Assembly: GCF_003254545.1 (NCBI RefSeq)
Contig: NZ_QJRH01000069.1
Span: 1-64,000, forward strand
DNA length: 64,000 bases
Direction of reading: 5' to 3'
From: Flavobacterium tistrianum
GTDB lineage: Bacteria; Bacteroidota; Bacteroidia; Flavobacteriales; Flavobacteriaceae
The notes beneath the pieces were generated by a model. The model was given only the letters and a program-made list of their open reading frames with translations. It ran no database searches and had not been told where the DNA came from. Positions 18,262 to 26,397 of the stretch are shown piece after piece (positions within the stretch are counted from its first letter, which is position 1; every line of letters begins with the position of its first letter). The position numbers and the translations under genes were made by a program.

Positions 18262-19362
18262 ATGGGATTAATTAAAGACATTTACTCCGTTTCTTTTTAC
18301 GAAAATTTCAGTCAGGCTGTTGCCGAAGTATATCCAGCATTCAACAGACAAAAATTTATTGAAGCGATTTACGAAGGCGATTTTGCCCAAAAAGAATGGA
18401 AAGAAAGAATGAAACACACAACCGTTGTATTTCATCAATTTATGCCTCAAAACTTTCCCGAAGCTGTTTATCTAATTGACAAAATCATAGAAAACCTAAG
18501 AAAAAACAATTTTGCAGACAGCAATCTTGCTTTCATTTTCTTTGCTGATTATATCGAAATTTACGGTTTAGATGATTTTGAAACTTCTAAGAAAGCCTTT
18601 GTTTCTGTAACTCAATTTATAAGTTGCGAATTTGCCGTTCGCCCTTTCATTTTAAAATATAAAGAAAAAATGATTGATGAAATGATCAAATGGTCATTGC
18701 ATAAAAATCATCATGTACGTCGTTTAGCAAGCGAAGGTTCACGCTCAAGATTGCCGTGGGCTATGGCGATTCCGTTTCTGAAAAAAGATCCCTCTTCTAT
18801 TCTTCCCATTTTGGAAAACTTAAAAAATGATTCTTCAGAATATGTTCGAAGAAGTGTTGCCAATAATTTAAATGATATTGCTAAAGATAATCCGCAGATT
18901 GTATTAGAAATCGCTTCAAGATGGAAAGGCCACAGCAAAGAAACCGATGGAATTATAAAACATGGTTCACGAACTTTACTAAAGCAAGGACATCCAGAAA
19001 TTTTAAGTCATTATGGTTTAGAAAGCACTAATATTGTACTTTCTTCTTTCGAAATCAAAACACCTGTGGTTAAAATTGGTGACTATCTTCAGTTTCAATT
19101 TCACTTAAACAATAAAAATGAAGAACCAAAAACGGTTCGTTTAGAATACGCTGTTCATTACAAAAAAGCAAAAGGGCATTTGGCGAAAAAAGTCTTCAAA
19201 ATCAGCGAAAAGATTTATCATCCAAATCAATTGACTAAAATTGAAAGAAATCAGTCTTTTAAATTAATTACGACGCGTGTTTTTCATACCGGAATTCATC
19301 AATTGTCTATTATTATTAATGGAAATGAAAGTGAAGTTTTGGAGTTTGAGTTGATTGATTAA
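18262..19362 (+). CDS. AlkC-type DNA alkylation repair glycosylase with C-terminal Ig-like domain
   Basis: A 366-residue protein. Residues 1-250 form HEAT-like helical repeats with the DNA alkylation repair motifs VRRLASEGSRSRLPWA and SEYVRRSVANNLNDIAK, then HGSRTLLKQGHPE. Residues about 260-366 are beta-rich (VKIGDYLQFQFHLNN, VRLEYAVHYKKAKG) and look like an Ig-like domain. This two-part layout is known for AlkC, which removes 3-methyladenine and related N-alkyl lesions. It has its own -7 element and is divergent from nadC. An inverted repeat of 27-bp arms follows. Confidence 0.88.
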   Translation: MGLIKDIYSVSFYENFSQAVAEVYPAFNRQKFIEAIYEGDFAQKEWKERMKHTTVVFHQFMPQNFPEAVYLIDKIIENLRKNNFADSNLAFIFFADYIEIYGLDDFETSKKAFVSVTQFISCEFAVRPFILKYKEKMIDEMIKWSLHKNHHVRRLASEGSRSRLPWAMAIPFLKKDPSSILPILENLKNDSSEYVRRSVANNLNDIAKDNPQIVLEIASRWKGHSKETDGIIKHGSRTLLKQGHPEILSHYGLESTNIVLSSFEIKTPVVKIGDYLQFQFHLNNKNEEPKTVRLEYAVHYKKAKGHLAKKVFKISEKIYHPNQLTKIERNQSFKLITTRVFHTGIHQLSIIINGNESEVLEFELID

Positions 19363-19402
19363 AAATACAATTTTTACAAATTACTACCATTTAACCGTCT
19401 AG

Positions 19403-19506
19403 TTTGTCATTTCGACGAAGGAGAAATCTCCACAAGTAGCTCCGCAACGAAAATTAAATCTTTGTAGAGTTTCTTACGAAGATTTCTCCTTCGTCGAAAT
19501 GACAAA
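19403..19506. repeat. REP-like inverted repeat with perfect 27-bp arms
   Basis: Arms 19403-19429 and 19480-19506 are perfect reverse complements, starting tttgtcatttcgacgaagga, with about 50 nt between. It lies between the AlkC-like gene and pirin. The outer end (TTTGTCATTyCGA) is shared with the element at 25202-25338, which supports a dispersed family; it would also terminate transcription. Confidence 0.85.
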
Positions 19507-19628
19507 AAAAACGTAAAAACATAAAAATCAACAATTTGAAATATTCTACATTTTCCCTACTTTTATAGCTAACACAAAAAAACAACTTTTCTTAATCTAA
19601 ATTAAGTTACAGACAAATACCATTGCTG

Positions 19629-19636
19629 TAATTTTG
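19629..19636 (+). promoter_or_regulatory. -7 element of the pirin operon
   Basis: TAATTTTG, matching TAnnTTTG, lies 22 bp before the pirin ATG at 19659. Confidence 0.5.
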
Positions 19637-19658
19637 TTTTCAAATCAAATAATATCAC

Positions 19659-20540
19659 ATGTCAAATATCAGTTTAATTATCGAAGAACGTGCTGCCAAT
19701 ATCGGCAACTTTTTGGTAGGCCGTTTATTGCCTTTCCGTGAAAAAAGAGCCGTTGGGCCATTTGTATTTATCGATCATATGGGCCCAGCACATTTAAGTG
19801 ACCATGAAAATATGGATGTTCCTCCGCATCCGCATATCGGACTTTCAACGCTTACTTTTTTGTTTGAAGGAAGCATTATGCATCGCGACAGTTTAGGAAC
19901 AGAACTAGAAATAAAACCAGGCGCTGTAAACTGGATGACCGCTGGAAAAGGAATCGTGCATTCTGAAAGAACTCCAGAATATTTAAGACATACAGATAAA
20001 ATGCTTCATGGATTGCAGATTTGGGTGGCGCTTCCGAAAGAATTGGAGCAAATGGAACCTAATTTCACACATGTTGAAGCTGACGATATTCCGGCTTGGA
20101 AAGAAGATGGCGTTTCATACAAATTAATTGCTGGTGAAGCTTTTGGCAAAAAATCACCAGTTCCTGTTTATAGTCCGTTATATTTTATTGAAATTAAAAG
20201 CAAAGAAGCTAAGAAAATCAATATTGGACATCATTTATTTGGCGAAAGCGGTTTGTATATTTTAGAAGGAAGCATCAAAAATGGTGAACATGTTTACGAT
20301 CCAAAACAGATTTTAATTACAACTGAAGCTTCTCTTTGCGAATTTGAAATTTCTGAAAACTCTACAGTTTATCTTTTTGGCGGACAGCCGTTTCCTGAAG
20401 AACATTTTATCTTTTGGAACTTCGTTTCATCAGACAAAAACCTCATCGAAAAAGCAAAAACTGACTGGACAAACCAAACTTTCCCAAAAGTTCCTGGCGA
20501 AACAGAATTTGTGCCATTGCCAGAACCAAGAATTAAATAA
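19659..20540 (+). CDS. Pirin family protein
   Basis: A 293-residue cupin protein. The N-terminal cupin holds the metal-ligand pattern PPHPHIGLSTLTFLFEGSIMHRDSLG and WMTAGKGIVHSE, both diagnostic of pirin; the second cupin has SPLYFIEIKSKE and an FGGQPFPE loop. Bacterial pirins bind Fe or Ni, and some have quercetinase activity, but the substrate is usually unknown. It is first in a tight operon: the OsmC gene begins 2 bp after its stop and a small acetyltransferase gene follows. The grouping with OsmC suggests an oxidative or electrophile stress role; this is inference. Confidence 0.94.
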   Translation: MSNISLIIEERAANIGNFLVGRLLPFREKRAVGPFVFIDHMGPAHLSDHENMDVPPHPHIGLSTLTFLFEGSIMHRDSLGTELEIKPGAVNWMTAGKGIVHSERTPEYLRHTDKMLHGLQIWVALPKELEQMEPNFTHVEADDIPAWKEDGVSYKLIAGEAFGKKSPVPVYSPLYFIEIKSKEAKKINIGHHLFGESGLYILEGSIKNGEHVYDPKQILITTEASLCEFEISENSTVYLFGGQPFPEEHFIFWNFVSSDKNLIEKAKTDWTNQTFPKVPGETEFVPLPEPRIK

Positions 20541-20542
20541 TT

Positions 20543-20938
20543 ATGGATACAATTTCAGCAAAAATAGATACGCGTTTGTATCGAACGGAAATTACTTCGG
20601 CAAGCGGAAATGTTTTAATTTCAGATGAACCACAATCATTAGGCGGAAAAAATTTAGGTTTAAACCCAACAGAACTTTTGGCTTCATCATTGGCTTCTTG
20701 CACCTTAATTACTTTACGAATGTACATTAATCGCAAGCAATGGAATGTGGAAGAAATCAATATCAAAATTGATTTTGAAAGAGATTCAGAGCGAAATTGT
20801 ACCTCTTTTACCAGAAGAATTGAAGTAATAGGCGACGTTAACGAAGAGCAAAGACAAAGACTAGAAACGATTGCAAACAGTTGTCCAATTCATAAAACAT
20901 TGACACATTCAATCGAAATCAAAACCACACTAATATAA
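20543..20938 (+). CDS. OsmC/Ohr family protein
   Basis: A 131-residue OsmC-like protein. The conserved first cysteine is in LASSLASCTLITLRMY and the second in ANSCPIHKTL; OsmC and Ohr use such a pair to reduce organic hydroperoxides. Length and the pattern SDEPQSLGGKNLGLNPTELL fit the general OsmC family better than Ohr. It is the middle gene of pirin-OsmC-GNAT, with a 2-bp gap before and 5 bp after, so translation may be coupled. Confidence 0.93.
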   Translation: MDTISAKIDTRLYRTEITSASGNVLISDEPQSLGGKNLGLNPTELLASSLASCTLITLRMYINRKQWNVEEINIKIDFERDSERNCTSFTRRIEVIGDVNEEQRQRLETIANSCPIHKTLTHSIEIKTTLI

Positions 20939-20943
20939 TTACA

Positions 20944-21228
20944 ATGGAAATTCAACAAATAAACGATACAAGAAGAGGCTATTTTGAAGCCATAGAAGAC
21001 GGAAAAGAAGCAGGAAAAATGACCTATACTTGGGCAGGAGATTCAAAATTTATCATCGATCATACTGAAGTAAGTCCTGATTTTAACGGAAAAGGTGTTG
21101 GTAAAAAACTGGTTATGGCCGCCGTAGAATATGCCAGAAATAATGATCTGAAAATTATTCCACTTTGTCCTTTCGCAAAAAGCGTTTTTGATAAGGTTCC
21201 TGAAATACATGATGTACTTTTTTCTTAA
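20944..21228 (+). CDS. Small GNAT-type N-acetyltransferase (YjdJ-like)
   Basis: A 94-residue single-domain acetyltransferase of the short GNAT type. The acetyl-CoA loop is visible in VSPDFNGKGVGKKLVMAAVEYARNNDLKIIPLCPFA, with the C-terminal cysteine common to this subgroup. The substrate is unknown. It is last in the pirin-OsmC operon and is followed by a small hairpin with a T run (21272-21297) and a longer inverted repeat. Confidence 0.92.
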   Translation: MEIQQINDTRRGYFEAIEDGKEAGKMTYTWAGDSKFIIDHTEVSPDFNGKGVGKKLVMAAVEYARNNDLKIIPLCPFAKSVFDKVPEIHDVLFS

Positions 21229-21235
21229 GTAACAA

Positions 21236-21360
21236 AGGTTCAAAGTTACAAAGGAACAAAGGCTTATTTAGAGACGTACTACTGTGCGTCTTTTTTATTT
21301 AATTGCCATTAATCATTTATTCTAAACTTTGCCCCTATGTAACTTTGTAACTTTGAACCT
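21236..21360. repeat. Intergenic inverted repeat with internal terminator
   Basis: Perfect 18-bp arms at 21236-21253 (aggttcaaagttacaaag) and 21343-21360. Inside is a small terminator, agacg (21272-21276) pairing with cgtct (21287-21291), followed by T6. The right arm overlaps the -33 region of the adenosine deaminase promoter. Confidence 0.8.
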
Positions 21361-21381
21361 CAAAAAAAAATCGTATATTTG
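21353..21381 (+). promoter_or_regulatory. Promoter of the adenosine deaminase gene
   Basis: TTG (21353-21355), 18-nt spacer, TATATTTG (21374-21381). This matches the flavobacterial consensus. The ATG is 22 nt further on. Confidence 0.75.
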
Positions 21382-21402
21382 CGCGTAATTTAAACTTAAT
21401 GT

Positions 21403-22818
21403 ATGACAAGGATAATTACGCTTTTCTGTATTTTTATAGCACAAATCAGCTTTTCTCAATCGGCTGAGAGTTATTTAGAAAAAATCAGAAATAATGAAGC
21501 TCTCTTAACAGCTTTCTTTCAACAAATGCCAAAAGGAGGCGATTTACACCACCATTTTTCAGGATCAGTTTATGCAGAATCGCTTTTAGAAAGAGCCATT
21601 GCAGAAAACTTTTATTTGAATCTGGAAACAATGGCGGTTTCAAAAACCAAACCTGCAAACGGAAACTGGGAAAACTTCTCATCTATTAAAAATAAAGGAA
21701 AATTAGAGTATTACGAACAGCAAATTATGCAGACTTGGTCCGTTAAAGATTATAACGGATCGGTTCCTTCTGATGATCAGTTTTTTGATTCTTTCATGAA
21801 GTTTGAACCTACTATTGCCGGTCATTTTGCAGAAGGAATGCTTGAATTAAAAAAACGTGCCATTGCAGAAAATGTAACGTATATCGAAACACAATTATCA
21901 ACAATTCCATGCGATATGAACGTTTCTGATTTAGCAGAATTCAATACCAATCTTCGTCAGGCAGCTAGTCAAAAAGATGAAAAAGCAGTTTTGAAACTTT
22001 TGGATGAATTATATAAATCGCTTCAGAAAAAAGAGGCTAAAAAATATGCCGAAGATTTCAATAATAACTTTATAGCAAAACTTCATAAAGACTTAAAAAT
22101 AGATGACGACAAATTCACGATGCGTTATCAAAACTTTGTGCTTCGTTTTATGGAGCCTGTAGATTTGTTCAAAAATTTGGTTATTGCTTTTATTTCGTCA
22201 AGCGAAAGTAAACTGACTGCAGGTGTAAACATTGTTTCTCCTGAACATGGCGAAAATTCAATGAAAGATTATTGGCTACACATGGTGATGTTTAAATATT
22301 GCCACTCGAAATTTCCTGATGTAAAATATACGCTTCATGCAGGTGAATTAACTTTAGGTCTAGTTCAGCCAGAAGAATTAACGTGGCACATCAACGACGC
22401 GATTTATGTGGCAGGCGCCAACAGAATTGGCCACGGAGTGGATATTGCTTACGAAGCTAACTCGTATGATTTATTGAAATATATGTCGAAAAATAATATT
22501 CCGATTGAAATCAATTTAGTGAGCAACGAATTCATTTTGAAAGTAAAAGAAAACAGACATCCATTTACACTTTACAAAGAGTTTAATGTGCCAATTGTAA
22601 TTAGTACAGACGATGCAGGAATTTTAAGAAGCAGTATGACAGAACAATATGTTCTACTGGCGAAAAGATATCCTGATGTGAATTACGAAACGATCAAAAA
22701 ATACGTTTACAACAGCATCAATTACAGTTTCATTCAAGATGCATCGGTAAAAAAGCAATTAATTAAAGATTTGGAAAATCGCTTTAAAACTTTTGAAGCG
22801 AAGTTTTCTAAAAATTAG
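21403..22818 (+). CDS. Secreted adenosine deaminase family protein
   Basis: A 471-residue exported amidohydrolase; the signal peptide ends near SFSQ (19). Zinc-site motifs of adenosine deaminases are all present: GDLHHHFSGS near residue 46, LHAGEL, RIGHGVDIA and VISTDDAGILRSS. It probably deaminates adenosine or a related purine nucleoside outside the cytoplasm, a scavenging role. The insertion between the first and second motif (about 200 residues) is longer than in cytosolic Add, closer to ADGF-type enzymes. It is a single gene with its own promoter; a hairpin follows at 22829-22885. Confidence 0.92.
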   Translation: MTRIITLFCIFIAQISFSQSAESYLEKIRNNEALLTAFFQQMPKGGDLHHHFSGSVYAESLLERAIAENFYLNLETMAVSKTKPANGNWENFSSIKNKGKLEYYEQQIMQTWSVKDYNGSVPSDDQFFDSFMKFEPTIAGHFAEGMLELKKRAIAENVTYIETQLSTIPCDMNVSDLAEFNTNLRQAASQKDEKAVLKLLDELYKSLQKKEAKKYAEDFNNNFIAKLHKDLKIDDDKFTMRYQNFVLRFMEPVDLFKNLVIAFISSSESKLTAGVNIVSPEHGENSMKDYWLHMVMFKYCHSKFPDVKYTLHAGELTLGLVQPEELTWHINDAIYVAGANRIGHGVDIAYEANSYDLLKYMSKNNIPIEINLVSNEFILKVKENRHPFTLYKEFNVPIVISTDDAGILRSSMTEQYVLLAKRYPDVNYETIKKYVYNSINYSFIQDASVKKQLIKDLENRFKTFEAKFSKN

Positions 22819-22828
22819 TAAAATAAAA

Positions 22829-22885
22829 TCAGCCAAATCCGATAAATCTGCGAGAGTATAATTTTTTCCCGCAGATTTAGCTGAT
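22829..22885. terminator. Hairpin between adenosine deaminase and ABM genes
   Basis: Arms aaatctgcg (22844-22852) and cgcagattt (22870-22878), extended outward by atcagc (22829-22834) and gctgat (22880-22885). It may end adenosine deaminase transcription; it also resembles the dispersed 'AATCTG' hairpins elsewhere in this window. Confidence 0.6.
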
Positions 22886-22910
22886 CAAGTAGATAAAACT
22901 CATTTTAAAT

Positions 22911-23213
22911 ATGATTCTAGAAGCCGCATTTCTTTTCGTAAAACCAGAATTAGCGTCAACATTTGAAGCCGATTTTAGAAAAGCAAGTCAATATATTTCA
23001 TCAATCGATGGTTATCTAGGACATCGTTTGGAAAAATGTCTCGAAGTAGAGAACAAATATCTTTTATTGGTTGACTGGAATACGCTTGAAGATCATACCG
23101 TAGGTTTCAGAACTTCTGAAGCGTATTTGGAATGGAAAAAGATTTTACATCATTATTATGAACCGTTTCCAATTGTAGAACATTTCGAAACAGTTTTTGA
23201 AAACAAAAAATAA
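22911..23213 (+). CDS. Antibiotic biosynthesis monooxygenase (ABM) domain protein
   Basis: A 100-residue single-domain protein of the dimeric alpha/beta ferredoxin-like fold. The ABM pattern is visible: MILEAAFLFVKPE at the start, ISSIDGYLGHRLEKCLEVENKYLLLVDWNTLEDH in the middle, and a C-terminal FPIVEHFE strand. Members include small monooxygenases and haem-degrading proteins, but many are uncharacterised; no haem-ligand pattern of IsdG is evident. It stands alone between two intergenic hairpins. Confidence 0.88.
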   Translation: MILEAAFLFVKPELASTFEADFRKASQYISSIDGYLGHRLEKCLEVENKYLLLVDWNTLEDHTVGFRTSEAYLEWKKILHHYYEPFPIVEHFETVFENKK

Positions 23214-23224
23214 AGTTTTCATTT

Positions 23225-23304
23225 TGCCACAGATTAAAAGGATTAAAAAGATTTTTTTTAAATTTAAAATAATTAATCTGTGTTAATCCTTTTAATCTGT
23301 GGCA
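23225..23304. repeat. Inverted repeat, GCCACAGATTA family, copy 1
   Basis: Perfect 22-bp arms at 23225-23246 (starting tgccacagattaaaagg) and 23283-23304, with an AT-rich 36-nt loop. A second copy with the same end sequence is at 29859-29937. The loop and flanks are non-coding. Confidence 0.85.
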
Positions 23305-23384
23305 GAAAAAATAAATTCGTGCTAATTTGTGCAATTACTTCGTCCGTTCGCTATCGCTCGGGTCGTGGCTAAAAAACTCAATCA

Positions 23385-23858
23385 ATGAACATCAAACTCA
23401 TCGCCATAGGCAAAACAGATAATAAATCGCTTCAAACTCTGATTGACGATTACACCAAACGTTTGTCTTTTTACATCAAGTTTGAATTGGAGATTATTCC
23501 TGACATCAAAAACGTAAAAAACCTATCTGAGAGCCAGCAGAAGGAAAAAGAAGGCGAATTGATTCTTTCAAAGCTTACGGCAACAGACCAATTAATTTTA
23601 TTGGATGAAAACGGAAAAACATTCTCAAGCGTTGGTTTCTCCGAAGAATTACAAAAAAAAATGAATTCTGGTGTAAAAACATTGGTTTTCGTAATTGGCG
23701 GACCTTACGGATTTTCTGAAACGGTTTATAAAAAAGCACAGGGAAAAGTTTCGCTTTCGCTAATGACATTTTCGCACCAAATGGTTCGTTTATTTTTTAT
23801 AGAACAATTGTATCGAGGATTTACAATTTTAAGAAACGAACCTTATCACCATCAATAA
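23385..23858 (+). CDS. rlmH: 23S rRNA (pseudouridine1915-N3)-methyltransferase RlmH
   Basis: A 157-residue SPOUT methyltransferase that methylates pseudouridine 1915 in helix 69 of 23S rRNA, using SAM. The knotted C-terminal SAM site is evident: VFVIGGPYGFSETVYKKA, then KVSLSLMTFSHQMVRLFFIEQLYRGFTILRNEPYHH, the family's conserved end. The ATG at 23385 gives the normal N-terminus MNIKLIAIGKT. The preceding 50 bp contain a GC-rich patch (23346-23359) that reappears inverted inside the repeat at 25202-25338. Confidence 0.97.
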   Translation: MNIKLIAIGKTDNKSLQTLIDDYTKRLSFYIKFELEIIPDIKNVKNLSESQQKEKEGELILSKLTATDQLILLDENGKTFSSVGFSEELQKKMNSGVKTLVFVIGGPYGFSETVYKKAQGKVSLSLMTFSHQMVRLFFIEQLYRGFTILRNEPYHHQ

Positions 23859-24010
23859 TACACAAATTATTAAAAATCAGTATTTTAAAAAACAAAAAAA
23901 CCGATTAATTCAAAAATAAAAGCGTAAATTTATAGTGATTTATTAAATCTTAATAAAATTTAATAATTATAGTTTTTTAACCTTATTTCTAACCTAAAAA
24001 GCATATAATT

Positions 24011-24475
24011 ATGAAATCTTTATTTCAACTTTCTGCAATCCTACTGTTGCTTTTAATTGGAACTTCTTGTTCTAATGGGTATGACGACAATTACACACCA
24101 CCTGTAATTGTGACATTTACTGCTAATTTGACCCCAGTTGCAGGTGCGACTTCTTCAGCTTCAGGTAGTGCTACACTTAAATTAAATCAGACTGCTAAAA
24201 CATTTGATCTTAAAGTAAATTTTTCAGGATTAACACCAATACATGGACATATACATGCGGCAGACGGTACAATTGTTATTCCGTTTCCTGATGCTAGTGT
24301 ATCTACCTCTCCAATATCTGTGTCTGGTTCTATTACTGATGCACAAATTACTGAGCTGATGGCTAATCATTATTATGTTAATTTACACACTACTGCATAT
24401 CCTAATGGAGAAATCAGCGGGACTCTCACAAAAACTGACACTTCTGCCGGTGGTGGCGGTGGCGGTGGCTATTAA
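24011..24475 (+). CDS. CHRD-domain lipoprotein with Gly-rich tail
   Basis: A 154-residue exported lipoprotein with lipobox LIGTSC (Cys20) and a single CHRD-like beta-domain: VTFTANLTPV, SGSATLKLN, HGHIHAAD, YYVNLHTTAYPNGEISGTL, which is the usual CHRD ending. Metal or ligand binding by HGHIH is possible but unproven. The C-terminus is unusual: seven glycines and a final tyrosine after SAG. The gene is monocistronic and ends at a strong terminator. Confidence 0.87.
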   Translation: MKSLFQLSAILLLLLIGTSCSNGYDDNYTPPVIVTFTANLTPVAGATSSASGSATLKLNQTAKTFDLKVNFSGLTPIHGHIHAADGTIVIPFPDASVSTSPISVSGSITDAQITELMANHYYVNLHTTAYPNGEISGTLTKTDTSAGGGGGGGY

Positions 24476-24488
24476 ACTTCTAAAACTA

Positions 24489-24518
24489 AAAAGCCTTTCT
24501 TGAATTAGAAAGGCTTTT
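24489..24518. terminator. Bidirectional terminator
   Basis: A 12-bp stem, aaaagcctttct (24489-24500) with agaaaggctttt (24507-24518). It separates the convergent CHRD lipoprotein gene and the minus-strand lipoprotein at 24536. Confidence 0.88.
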
Positions 24519-24535
24519 GTTCTTATATTAGCTTA

Positions 24536-25171
24536 TTAAAAAATAAATTCTACAGGAAGTCTATCGAGATTATAAGTTACCTCTTTTTGCAATAGAATTT
24601 TGTATTGAATATATTCTTCATAACTCATATCCTTATCAAACAAAAACACCAAATCTGGCACTTTCTCAAACTTTATGCTATAGAAATGCTTTAAAATTTC
24701 TGATATTTTTATTTCCTGATTTCCCATAAAAACCTGTTTTTTTCCTTTTTTAAAGTAAACAACGAAACTTCCCGCAGTAGGTTTCTCCATTTTATAGAAC
24801 ACTTTCGTGAAAGGTAAAAAGGCTAGATTTTTTCCAACAGAATCGGCATAAGAATAATAGTTCTCAGATTCTTCATTTTGATGCATTTTCTCGTTTCGTT
24901 TTTTATCCTGCATTTTGATTACTTGAGGAATCAACAGTTTCAAAGGAAGACGTTTGTCGATATTGAAAATCCAATTGGTCGAAATAATGGCACTTTTTCG
25001 ATTTAAATCGGCAATTGTGTCTTTTTCATCAACTTTAAAAAAGATGTAAATTGGCGAATGATCTTGTACGTCTTTTACAATTGAAACATTTGATTTTGGC
25101 AATAAAACATCTTCTTTTTTTCCACAGGAAAAAAGAAGGAAAGCGATAATTAATGTGAAATATTTCATCAT
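24536..25171 (-). CDS. Lipoprotein of unknown function
   Basis: A 211-residue exported lipoprotein; lipobox LLFSC gives Cys16. After a short linker it has alternating strands and helices (SPIYIFFKVDEKDTIADLNRK, GSFVVYFKKGKKQVFMGNQEIKISEILKHF, PDLVFLFDKDMSYEEYIQYKILLQKE). I do not recognise a family. The end of the protein (EFIF) and mixed fold give no catalytic motif. It is convergent with the CHRD gene; upstream is a REP-like element and folP on the same strand. Confidence 0.8.
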   Translation of the reverse strand: MMKYFTLIIAFLLFSCGKKEDVLLPKSNVSIVKDVQDHSPIYIFFKVDEKDTIADLNRKSAIISTNWIFNIDKRLPLKLLIPQVIKMQDKKRNEKMHQNEESENYYSYADSVGKNLAFLPFTKVFYKMEKPTAGSFVVYFKKGKKQVFMGNQEIKISEILKHFYSIKFEKVPDLVFLFDKDMSYEEYIQYKILLQKEVTYNLDRLPVEFIF

Positions 25172-25201
25172 ATTTAGTTTTTACACAAAGAATTAATACA
25201 A

Positions 25202-25338
25202 CGTTTTGTCATTCCGAGGAACGAGGACATGAGCGATAGCGAACTGGCGAAGCAATCACACCAGTATTTCCTCAAAGCATGTCGCCAATCTTTGTCGAAT
25301 TTCGAGTGTGATTCCTCGTTCCTCGGAATGACAAAACG
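25202..25338. repeat. REP-like inverted repeat with perfect 26-bp arms
   Basis: Arms 25202-25227 (cgttttgtcattccgaggaa...) and 25313-25338 pair perfectly. A 14-bp piece of the interior (gagcgatagcgaac, 25231-25244) is found inverted at 23346-23359 near rlmH. Its outer end resembles the element at 19403-19506. It lies between folP and the lipoprotein gene. Confidence 0.85.
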
Positions 25339-25349
25339 ATCGTTAAATA

Positions 25350-26201
25350 TTATTCGAAACTCATTTTATTAAACAAAGTAACACATTCCATCGCTTCTTT
25401 CACATCATGTACACGGAGAATCTTAGCTCCTTTTGTCAAAGCAATTGTATTTAGAAACGTTGTTCCGTTTAAAGCTTCTTGCGGCGTAATATCAAGCGTT
25501 TTATAAATCATTGATTTTCTTGAAATTCCTGCTAAAACGGGCAATTCTAAACAATTGAAAAGTTCCATTTTTTGCATTACTTCATAATTTTGATCGGTTG
25601 TTTTGGCAAAACCAAAACCTGGATCTAAAATCAAATCGTTGATTCCTAAAGTTCTTGCTTTTTTTACTTTTTCTGAAAAATAGAAAAGCATTTCTTTTAC
25701 AATATCATCGTAATGCGTCAAACTCTGCATCGTCTGCGGATTTCCACGCATGTGCATCATAATGTAAGGAACATTATATTTGGCAATAACATCAAACATT
25801 TTTTCGTCTAATTCGCCAGCCGCAATATCGTTTATAATTGCTGCGCCGCTTTCTATACTTGCTTTTGCAACCTCAGCTCTAAAAGTATCAATTGATAATA
25901 ATGTTTTCGGAAAATGCTTTAAAATCAATTCTATTGCTGGAACAATTCTGTCGATTTCTTCCTGTTCTGAAACAAACTCGGCACTTGGCTTACTAGAATA
26001 CGCTCCAATATCGATGAAAGTTGCGCCCTCAGAAAGCATTTTATTAACTTGAGAAATAATCTCGTCTTCGTTTTTATATTTTCCTCCGTCAAAGAAAGAA
26101 TTTGGCGTAACATTTAAGATTCCCATTACTTTAGGAACCGATAAATCTATAAGTTCGCCTTTACAGTTTATTGTCATTGTTTGTTTTGTTTCAGGTTTCA
26201 A
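25350..26201 (-). CDS. folP: Dihydropteroate synthase
   Basis: Joins p-aminobenzoate to 6-hydroxymethyl-dihydropterin diphosphate in folate synthesis; the target of sulfonamides. It is 283 residues. Family motifs are present in order: VMGILNVTPNSFFDGG, ATFIDIGAYSSKP, IINDIAAGE, YIMMHMRGNPQTMQ, LILDPGFGFAKT and VLAGISRKSMI. The sequence gives no obvious resistance insertion. It is divergent from DUF1599, a pairing common in Bacteroidetes. The gap between them holds long inverted 'cttgaaac' repeats and the DUF1599 promoter. Confidence 0.97.
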   Translation of the reverse strand: MKPETKQTMTINCKGELIDLSVPKVMGILNVTPNSFFDGGKYKNEDEIISQVNKMLSEGATFIDIGAYSSKPSAEFVSEQEEIDRIVPAIELILKHFPKTLLSIDTFRAEVAKASIESGAAIINDIAAGELDEKMFDVIAKYNVPYIMMHMRGNPQTMQSLTHYDDIVKEMLFYFSEKVKKARTLGINDLILDPGFGFAKTTDQNYEVMQKMELFNCLELPVLAGISRKSMIYKTLDITPQEALNGTTFLNTIALTKGAKILRVHDVKEAMECVTLFNKMSFE

Positions 26202-26345
26202 GTTTCAAGTTGATGCAGATTTCGCAAGTTTTGGAACGTAAAACTTGAAACCTGAAACTTGAAACATTTTTTTGTTTCAAATTATCCGTGTTAACACTTT
26301 GTTTAGAAAAAACTTGAAACAAAGAAAACATGAAACTTGAAACTC
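26188..26345. repeat. Inverted and reiterated CTTGAAAC repeats between folP and DUF1599
   Basis: Perfect 18-bp arms at 26188-26205 and 26241-26258 (aaacttgaaacctgaaac). The word cttgaaac or its close variants recurs on to 26345. The left arm overlaps the folP start region and the last copy supplies the TTG of the DUF1599 promoter. Confidence 0.8.
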
Positions 26346-26367
26346 TTTAATTTAATCCTTATTTTTG
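26337..26367 (+). promoter_or_regulatory. Promoter of DUF1599 gene
   Basis: TTG (26337-26339), 20-nt spacer, TATTTTTG (26360-26367); the ATG is 31 nt downstream. Good match to the flavobacterial consensus. Confidence 0.75.
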
Positions 26368-26397
26368 AAGAAATTTTAGCAAATATACAGCATATAA

